Positions 23,358 to 29,940 of a stretch of 29,940 nt of DNA are shown here, piece after piece. The translations under genes and the position numbers were made by a program. Within the stretch, counting starts at the first letter, position 1; the number at the start of each line of letters is the position of its first letter. Origin of the DNA: Saccoglossus kowalevskii (lineage: Eukaryota; Hemichordata; Enteropneusta; Harrimaniidae). The DNA lies in contig NW_003109380.1 in assembly GCF_000003605.2 (NCBI RefSeq), positions 1 through 29,940 on the forward strand. The letters run 5' to 3'. Below the pieces are notes generated by a model, which was given only the letters and a program-made list of their open reading frames with translations, had not been told where the DNA came from and ran no database searches.

Positions 23358-24025
23358 GGGGGTTGATGAAACACACAGTCTAAGACTCATTCATTCTAGT
23401 GGTTTGGTGGAACACGCAGTCTATGACTCATTCATTCAAGGAGTTTGGTGGAACACACAGTCAATGACTCATTCATTCAAGGGAGTTGGTGGAACCCACA
23501 GTCAATGACTCATTCATTCAAGAGGTTTGGTTGAACACACAGTCAATGACTCATTCATTCAAGGGAGTTGGTGGAACCCACAGTCAATTACTCATTCATT
23601 CAAGGGGTTTGGTGGAACACACAGTCTATGACTAATTCATTCAAGGGAGTTGGTGGAACACACAGGCTATGACTTATTCATTAAAGGGGTTTGGTGGAAC
23701 ACACAGTCTCTGACTCATTCATTCAAAGGGGTTGGTGGATGACACAGTCTATGACTCATTCATTCAAGGGGGTTGATGGAGCACACAGTCTAAGACTCAT
23801 TCATTCTAGCGGTTTGGTGGAACACGCAGTCTATGACTCATTCATTCAAGGGGTTTGGTGGAACACACAGTCTATGACTCATTTATTCAAAGGGGTTGGT
23901 GAAACACACAGTCTATGACTCATTCATTCAAAGGGGTTGGTGGAACACGCAGTCTATGACTCATTCATTCAAGGGGATTGGTGGAACACACAGTCTATGA
24001 CTCATTCATTCAAAGGGGTTGGTGG
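23358..24025. repeat. Long-range copy of 1093-1760
   Basis: The match is at a shift of 22265 bp, including GATGAAACACAC, TCTAGTGG, TTTGGTTGAACAC (1261 and 23526), CAATTACTC, GTCTCTGACTC and GGAGCACAC. It spans the junction between the two 1107-bp copies, so the tandem pair existed when this copy was made, unless this copy was the source. It passes into the indel cluster at 24026. Confidence 0.87.
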
Positions 24026-24190
24026 ACACACAGTCAGTGACCCATTCATTCAAGGAGTGGGTGACCCACAGTCATGACTCATTCATTCAGGTTGGTGGAA
24101 CACTAAGTCTATGACTTATCATTCAAGGGCGTTGGTGGAACACACAGTCTATGACTCATTCATTCAAGGGATTTGGTGGAACACACAGTT
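24026..24190. other. Second cluster of small deletions
   Basis: Compared with 1756-1900, the stretch lacks about ten bases within about 100 bp: GGTGGACACAC (24022), CAAGGAGTGGGTGACCC (24051), CAGTCATGAC (24068), CATTCAGGTTGG (24084, four bases short) and CTTATCATTC (24116). Near 24187 it has an extra T (ACAGTTCTATG). The rest of the copy to the left is clean. Local consensus error is the simplest reading; the end of a copied tract with imperfect repair is an alternative. Confidence 0.83.
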
Positions 24191-24469
24191 CTATGACTCA
24201 TTCATTCAAAGGGGTTGATGGAACACACAGTCTAAGACTCATTCATTCTAGCGGTTTGGTGGAACACGCAGTCTATGACTCATTCATTCAAGGGGTTTGG
24301 TGGAACACACAGTCTATGATTCATTTATTCAAAGAGGTTGGTAAAACACACAGTCTATGACTCATTAATTCAAGGGGGTTGGTGGAAAACACAGTCCATG
24401 ACGCATTCATTCAAGGGGTTGGTGGAACACGCAGTCTATGGCTAATTCATTCAAGGGGGTTGGTGGAAC
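24191..24469. repeat. Segment of the GGAAGACAC/TCTAGCGG cassette
   Basis: The order CTAAGACTC with TCTAGCGG, CACGCAG, CTCATTTATTC, TTGGTAAAACAC, GGAAAACACAGTCCATGACGC and CTATGGCTAATTC equals that at 5640-5880 and 17640-17880. One private change is TCTATGATTC at 24313. The leading GGAAGACAC unit is missing, lost near the indel cluster. Confidence 0.8.
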
Positions 24470-25995
24470 ACACAGTCAATGACTCATTCATTCAAGGGGG
24501 TTGGTGGAACACACAGTCAATGACTCATTCATTCAAGGGGGTTGGTGGAACCCACAGTCAATGACTTATACATTCATGGGGTTTGGTGGAACACACAGTC
24601 CATGACTCATTCATTCAAGGGGGTTGGTGGAACACACAGGCTATGACTTATTCATTAAAGGGGTTTAGTGGAACACACGGTCTATGACTAATTCATTCAA
24701 GGGGCTTGGTGGAACACACAATCTATAACTCATTCTTTCAAGGGGGTTGATGGAACACACAGTCTATAACTCATTCATTCAAGGGGGTTGATGGAACACA
24801 CAGTCTAAGACTCATTCATTCTAGTGGTTTGGTGGAACACGCAGTCTATGACTCATTCATTCAAGGAGTTTTGTGGAACACACAGTCTATGACTCATTTA
24901 TTCAAAGAGGTTGGTGAAACACACAGCCTATGACTCATTAATTCAAGGGGGTTGGTGGAAAACACAGTCCATGACGCATTCATTCAAGGGGTTGGTGGAA
25001 CACCCAGTCTATGACTAATTCATTCAAGGGGGTTGGTTGAACACACAGTCTATGACTCATTCATTCAAAGGGGTTGGTGGAACACAAGTCTATGACTCAT
25101 TCATTCAAGGGGATTGGTGGAACACTAAGACTATGACTTATTCATTCAAGGGGGTTGGTGGAACACACAGTCTATGACTCATTCATTCAAGGGGGTTGGT
25201 GGAACACACAGTCAATGACTCATTCATTCAAGGGAGTTGGTGGAACCCACAGTCAATGACTAGTTCATTCAAGAGGTTTGGTGGAACACTCAGTCCATGA
25301 CTAATTCATTCAAGGGCGTTGGTGGAACACACAGGCTATGACTTATTCATTAAAGGGATTTGGTGGAACACACATTCTATGACTCATTCATTCAAAGGGG
25401 TTGGTGGAAGACACAGTCTATGACTCATTCATTCAAGGGGGTTGATGGAACACACAGTCTAAGACTCATTCATTCTAGCGGTTTGGTGGAACACGCAGTC
25501 TATGACTCATTCATTCAAGGGGTTTGGTGGAACACACAGTCTATGACTCATTTATTCAAAGAGGTTGGTAAAACACACAGTCTATGACTCATTAATTCAA
25601 GGGGGTTGGTGGAAAACACAGTCCATGACGCATTCATTCAAGGGGTTGGTGGAACACGCAGTCTATGGCTAATTCATTCAAGGGGTTGGTTAAACACACA
25701 GTCTATGACTCATTCATTCAAAGGGGTTGGTGGAACACGCAGTATATGACTCATTCATTCAAGGGGATTGGTGGAACACAAAGTCTATGACTTATTCATT
25801 CAAGGGGGTTGGTGGAACACACAGTCTATGACTCATTCATTCAAGGGGGTTGGTGGAACACACAGTCAATGACTCATTCATTCAAGGGGGTTGGTGGAAC
25901 CCACAGTCAATGACTTATACATTCAAGGGGTTTGGTGGAACACACAGTCCATGACTCATTCATTCAAGGGGGTTGGTGGAACACACAGGCTATGA
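24470..25995. repeat. Long-range copy of 8150-9675
   Basis: About 1.53 kb aligns with no net indel at a shift of exactly 16320 bp. I saw few differences, for example GGTGGAAC against GGCGGAAC at 8183, TTTAGTGGAAC against TTTAATGTAAC at 8344, GGGTTGG against GAGTTGG at 8711, and CATTCAAGG against CATTTAAGG at 9355. It ends where this copy has TATGACTCATTCATTCTAGCGG-type sequence and 9671 has TATGACTTATTCATTAAAGG. Confidence 0.9.
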
Positions 25996-26004
25996 CTCAT
26001 TCAT

Positions 26005-26750
26005 TCTAGCGGTTTGGTGGAACACGCAGTCTATGACTCATTCATTCAAGGGGTTTGGTGGAACACACAGTCTATGACTCATTTATTCAAAGAGGTTGGT
26101 AAAACACACAGTCTATGACTCATTCATTCAAAGGGGTTGGTGGAACACGCAGTCTATGACTCATTCATTCAAGGGGATTGGTGGAACACTAAGTCTATGA
26201 CTTATTCATTCAAGGTGGTTGGTGGAACACACAGTCTATGACTCATTCATTCAAGGGGGTTGGCGGAACACACAGTCAATGACTCATTCATTCAAGGGGG
26301 TTGGTGGAACCCACAGTCAATGACTTATACATTCATGGGGTTTGGTGGAACACACAGTCCATGACTCATTCATTCAAGGGGGTTGGTGGAACACACAGGC
26401 TATGACTTATTCATTAAAGGGGTTTAATGGAACACACGGTCTATGACTAATTCATTCAAGGGGCTTGGTGGAACACACAATCTATAACTCATTCTTTCAA
26501 GGGGGTTGATGGAACACACAGTCTATAACTCATTCATTCAAGGGGGTTGATGGAACACACAGTCTAAGACTCATTCATTCTAGTGGTTTGGTGGAACACG
26601 CAGTCTATGACTCATTCATTCAAGGAGTTTTGTGGAACACACAGTCTATGACTCATTTATTCAAAGAGGTTGGTGAAACACACAGCCTATGACTCATTAA
26701 TTCAAGGGGGTTGGTGGAAAACACAGTCCATGACGCATTCATTCAAGGGG
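26005..26750. repeat. Long-range copy of 7926-8671
   Basis: The match is at a shift of 18079 bp and shares the rare TTGGCGGAAC (8181 and 26260) and TTTAATG (8344 and 26423). Because 24470-25995 copies 8150-9675, the part 8150-8671 is represented twice here, so this is a rearranged duplicate of one source region or a tandem pair from which material was lost. Confidence 0.87.
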
Positions 26751-27130
26751 TTGGTGGAACACGCAGTCTATGACTAATTCATTCAAGGGGGTTGGTTGAA
26801 CACACAGTCTATGACTCATTCATTCAAAGGGGTTGGTGGAACACGCAGTCTATGACTCATTCGTTCAAGGGGATTGGTGGAACACTAAGTCTATGACTTA
26901 TTCATTCAAGGGGGTTGGTGGAACACACAGTCTATGACTCATTCATTCAAGGGGGTTGGTGGAACACACAGTCAATGACTCATTCATTCAAGGGGGTTGG
27001 TGGAACCCACAGTCAATGACTTATACATTCATGGGGTTTGGTGGAACACACAGTCCATGACTCATTCATTCAAGGGGGTTGGTGGAACACACAGGCTATG
27101 ACTTATTCATTAAGGGGGTTTAGTGGAACA
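26751..27130. repeat. Copy of 19351-19730
   Basis: The match is at a shift of 7400 bp, marked by CATTCGTTCAAGG (19459 and 26859). A private change is CATTAAGGGGGTTTAG at 27109. Confidence 0.84.
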
Positions 27131-27369
27131 CACGGTCTATGACTAATTCTTTCAAGGGGATTGATGGAACACACAGTCTATAACGCATTCATTCAAGGGG
27201 GTTGATGGAACACACAGTCTAAGACTCATTCATTCTAGTGGTTTGGTGGAACACGCAGTTTATGACTCATTCATTCAAGGAGTTTGGTGGAACACACAGT
27301 CTATGACTCATTTATTCAAAGAGGTTGGTGAAACACACAGTCTATGACTCATTAATTCAAGGGGGTTGG
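27131..27369. repeat. Segment with a fused unit (one-unit deletion)
   Basis: CTATGACTAATTC runs straight into TTTCAAGGGGATTGATGG near 27149, fusing two units that are separate at 17200-17270 and losing 41 bp. The following units carry CTATAACGC, CTAAGACTC with TCTAGTGG, and a private CACGCAGTTTATGAC (27255). This differs from the 15560 deletion, where the break lies elsewhere in the unit. Confidence 0.8.
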
Positions 27370-27890
27370 TGGAACACACAGTCTATTACTCATTCATTCA
27401 AGGGGGTTGGTGGAACACACAGTCAATGACTCATTCATTCAAGGGAGTTGGTGGAACCCACAGTCAATGACTCATTCATTCAAGAGGTTTGGTGGAACAC
27501 ACAGTCCATGACTAATTCATTCAAGGGCGTTGGTGGAACACACATGCTATGACTTATTCATTAAAGGGATTTGGTGGAACACACATTCTATGACTCATTC
27601 ATTCAAAGGGGTTGGTGGAAGACACAGTCTATGACTCATTCATTCAAGGGGGTTGATGGAACACACAGTCTAAGACTCATTCATTCTAGCGGTTTGGTGG
27701 AACACGCAGTCTATGACTCATTCATTCAAGGGGTTTGGTGGAACACACAGTCTATGACTCATTTATTCAAAGAGGTTGGTAAAACACACAGTCTATGACT
27801 CATTAATTCAAGGGGGTTGGTGGAAAACACAGTCCATGACGCATTCATTCAAGGGGTTGGTGGAACACGCAGTCTATGGCTAATTCATTC
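27370..27890. repeat. Copy of 17350-17870
   Basis: The match is at a shift of exactly 10020 bp through the AAGAGGTTTGG, GGGCGTTGG, ACACATTCTATG and GGAAGACAC cassette. A single difference seen is ACACATGCTATG at 27541 against ACACAGGCTATG. It ends near 27891, where this copy enters the TTGGTTAAACAC unit. Confidence 0.86.
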
Positions 27891-27892
27891 AA

Positions 27893-28858
27893 GGGGTTGG
27901 TTAAACACACAGTCTATGACTCATTCATTCAAAGGGGTTGGTGGAACACGCATTATATGACTCATTCATTCAAGGGGATTGGTGGAACACAAAGTCTATG
28001 ACTTATTCATTCAAGGGGGTTGGTGGAACACACAGTCTATGACTCATTCATTCAAGGGGGTTGGTGGAACACACAGTGTATGAATCATTCATTCAAGGGG
28101 GTTGGTGGAACCCACAGTCAATGACTTATACATTCAAGGGGTTTGGTGGAACACACAGTCCATGACTCATTCATTCAAGGGGGTTGGTGGAACACACAGG
28201 CTATGACTTATTCATTAAAGGGTTTAGTGGAACACACAGTCTATGACTAATTCATTCAAGGGGCTTGGTGGAACACACAATCTATAACTCATTCTTTCAA
28301 GGGGGTTGATGGAACACACAGTCTATAACTCATTCATTCAAGGGGGTTGATGGAACACACAGTCTAAGACTCATTCATTCTAGCGGTTTGGTGGAACACG
28401 CATCTATGACTCATTCATTCAAGGAGTTTGGTGGAACACACAGTCTATGACTCATTTATTCAAAGAGGTTGGTGAAACACACAGTCTATGACTCATTAAT
28501 TCAAGGGGGTTGGTGGAAAACACAGTCCATGACGCATTCATTCAAGTGGTTGGTGGAACACCCAGTCTATGGCTAATTCATTCAAGGGGGTTGGTTAAAC
28601 ACAGAGTCTATAACTCATTCATTCAAAGGGGTTGGTGGAACACACAGTCTATGACTCATTCATTCAAGGGGGTTGGTGGAACACGCAGTCTATGACTCAT
28701 TCATTCAAGGGGATTGGTGGAACACTAAGTCTATGACTTATTCATTCAAAGGGGTTGGTGGAACACACAGTCTATGACTCATTCATTCAAAGGGGTTGGT
28801 GGAACACACAGTCAATGACTCATTCATTCAAGGGAGTTGGTGGAACCCACAGTCAATG
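27893..28858. repeat. Copy of about 10056-11022
   Basis: The match is at a shift of 17837 bp, becoming 17836 bp after a single-base loss at 28401 (CACGCATCTATG). Markers are TTGGTTAAACAC, CATTCAAGGGGTTTGG after TTATA, AAGTGGTTGG and TTAAACACAGAGTC. Private changes include CACGCATTATATG at 27948 and GTGTATGAATC at 28077. Confidence 0.85.
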
Positions 28859-29150
28859 ACTCATTCATTCAAGGGGTTTGGTGGAACACACAGTCCATGA
28901 CTAATTCATTCAAGGGGGTTGGTGGAACACACAGGCTATGACTTATTCATTAAAGGGATTTGGAGGAACACACAGTCTATGACCCATTCATTCAAAGGGG
29001 TTGGAGGAAGACACAGTCTATGACTCATTCATTCAAGGGGGTTGATGGAACACACAGTCTAAGACTCATTCATTCTAGCGGTTTGGTGGAACACGCAGTC
29101 TATGACTCATTCATTCAAGGGGTTTGGTGGAACACACAGTCTATGACTTA
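28859..29150. repeat. Copy of 16425-16716
   Basis: The match is at a shift of 12434 bp with the shared ATTTGGAGGAAC and TTGGAGGAAGACAC. A private change is CTATGACCCATTC at 28978. It ends where this copy enters GACTTATTCATTAAAGG. Confidence 0.83.
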
Positions 29151-29279
29151 TTCATTAAAGGGATTTGGAGGAACACACAGTCTATGACTCATTCATTCAA
29201 GGGGGTTGGTGGAACACACAGTCAATGACTCATTCATTCAAGGGGGTTGGTGGAACCCGCAGTCAATGACTCATTCATT
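29151..29279. repeat. Short junction of about three units
   Basis: Two ordinary units and one with the private AACCCGCAGTC (29255) link the neighbouring copied tracts. ATTTGGAGGAAC occurs here a second time within about 200 bp (28970 and 29164), a small local duplication. No other content is present. Confidence 0.7.
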
Positions 29280-29940
29280 CAAGGGGGTTGGTTGAACACA
29301 CAGTCAATGACTCATTCATTCAAGGGAGTTGGTGGAACCCACAGTCAATTACTCATTCATTCAAGGGCTTTGGTGGAACACACAGTCTATGACTAATTCA
29401 TTCAAGGGAGTTGGTGGAACACACAGGCTATGACTTATTCATTAAAGGGGTTTGGTGGAACACACAGTCTATGACTCATTCATTCAAAGGGGTTGGTGGA
29501 TGACACAGTCTATGACTCATTCATTCAAGGGGGTTGATGGAACACACAGTCTATGACTCATTCATTCAAGGGGTTTGGTGGAACACACAGTCTATGACTC
29601 ATTTATTCAAAGAGGTTGGTGAAACACACAGTCTATGACTCATTCATTCAAAGGGGTTGGTGGAACACGCAGTCTATGACTCATTCATTCAAGGGGATTG
29701 GTGGAACACACAGTCTATGACTCATTCATTCAAAGGGGTTGGTGGAACACACAGTCAGTGACTCATTCATTCAAGGGAGTTGGTGGAACCCACAGTCAAT
29801 GACTCATTCATTCAAGGGGTTTGGTGGAACACACAGTCCATGACTAATTCATTCAAGGGGGTTGGTGGAACACACAGGCTATGACTTATTCATTAAAGGG
29901 ATTTGCAGGAACACACAGTCTATGACTCATTCATCAAAGG
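29280..29940. repeat. Copy of 11936-12596, running off the window
   Basis: The match is at a shift of 17344 bp, with GGGCTTTGG (12021 and 29365), GGATGACAC, GTCAGTGACTC and ATTTGCAGGAAC. The last 15 bases contain a 1-bp loss (CATTCATCAAAGG), which may begin another damaged stretch. The array continues past the window edge. Confidence 0.87.

Larger units (their letters stand above)
1..29940. repeat. 41-bp satellite array with higher-order structure, about 730 units
   Basis: Every stretch of the window reads as tandem copies of one 41-bp unit; 770-810 is a typical consensus copy. Landmarks in order are TTGGTGGAACACAC, AGTCTATGACTCATTCATTC and AAGGGGG. The consensus is about 46% GC, has no CpG, and has more G than C on this strand (11 G, 8 C). 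Most units are exactly 41 bp; a minority are 40 bp (for example GGAAAACACAGTCCATGACGC units, TTGGTTAAACAC units, CATTAAAGGGTTTAG units) or 39-40 bp (TTGGTAAACACAC). Units differ from consensus at a few recurring positions, and these variants repeat in a set order, which defines higher-order repeats. No unique sequence interrupts the array, and both edges lie inside it. Homogeneity at this scale is known from eukaryotic satellites; chromosomal location and species are not visible. Confidence 0.98.

Noticed and set aside
1-29940. CRISPR array
   Set aside because: Repeats are contiguous with no unique spacers, and no cas-like gene is present.
1-29940. Telomeric or centromere-protein (CENP-B box) repeat
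   Set aside because: No TTAGGG-like runs and no CENP-B-box pattern were seen in the units, so a specific telomeric or CENP-B role cannot be claimed.
1-29940. Protein-coding genes on the minus strand
   Set aside because: The reverse complement of each unit carries TGA (twice, in TGAATGAATGA) and TAG, closing all frames; no long open frame is apparent.
1-29940. Transposable element or insertion within the array
   Set aside because: No stretch departs from the 41-bp unit pattern; no terminal repeats, target-site duplications or transposase-like coding were seen.

Overview
The whole 29,940-base window is one uninterrupted tandem-repeat (satellite or large-minisatellite) array. The basic unit is 41 bp, so the window holds about 730 units (29,940/41). 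A representative consensus unit lies at 770-810: it opens with TTGGTGGAACACAC, has ATGACTCAT in the middle, and ends with CATTCAAGGGGG. I found no unique flanking sequence, transposon, RNA gene or credible protein gene, and both window edges cut through repeats, so the real array is longer. A homogeneous array of this kind and length points to a eukaryotic chromosome (centromeric, pericentromeric, subtelomeric or other heterochromatin). The species cannot be read from the sequence; an animal is a guess.

The array is not a simple run of identical units. Diagnostic unit variants (for example CTAAGACTC followed by TCTAG, ACACTAAGTC, TTATACATTCATGG, GGCTATGACTTATTCATTAAAGG, GGAAAACACAGTCCATGACGC) recur in a fixed order, giving a higher-order repeat (HOR) structure. 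An ancestral block of about 17 units (nominally 697 bp) is suggested by spacings of 697, 694 and 696 bp. Derived forms are a 27-unit block of 1107 bp (196-1302 and 1303-2368), a 34-unit block of about 1.39 kb (11762-14540), a 22-unit block of about 900 bp (17000-18800), a 695-bp block (20005-21120) and a 12-unit block of 492 bp (2982-3905).

Layout: 1-195 edge segment; 196-2368 1107-bp tandem duplication; 2369-2854 transition; 2855-10860 tandem duplication of a block of about 3.8 kb, whose two copies later differ by whole-unit gains and losses (492, 123, 41 and 694 bp); 10861-11761 transition; 11762-14540 two 1.39-kb blocks; 14700-16170 copy of 1240-2750; 16192-21340 mosaic of 0.45-0.9-kb duplications; 21497-22420 copy of 12700-13623; 22620-24025 mosaic of 3386-4123 and 1093-1760; 24470-26750 copies of 8150-9675 and 7926-8671; 26751-29940 further patchwork copies. 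This fits repeated unequal exchange or template switching in unit register.

Two points merit attention. Most units carry a perfect TGACTCA core, often the full palindrome ATGACTCAT, which is the optimal AP-1/Gcn4-type bZIP site; it repeats every 41 bp, close to four DNA turns. Second, small clusters of 1-bp deletions at 13871-14168 and 24026-24190 look like consensus errors or local decay. The 61-103-codon open frames are by-products of the repeat: 41 is not a multiple of 3, most use TTG starts, and every frame soon meets the TGA of the unit.
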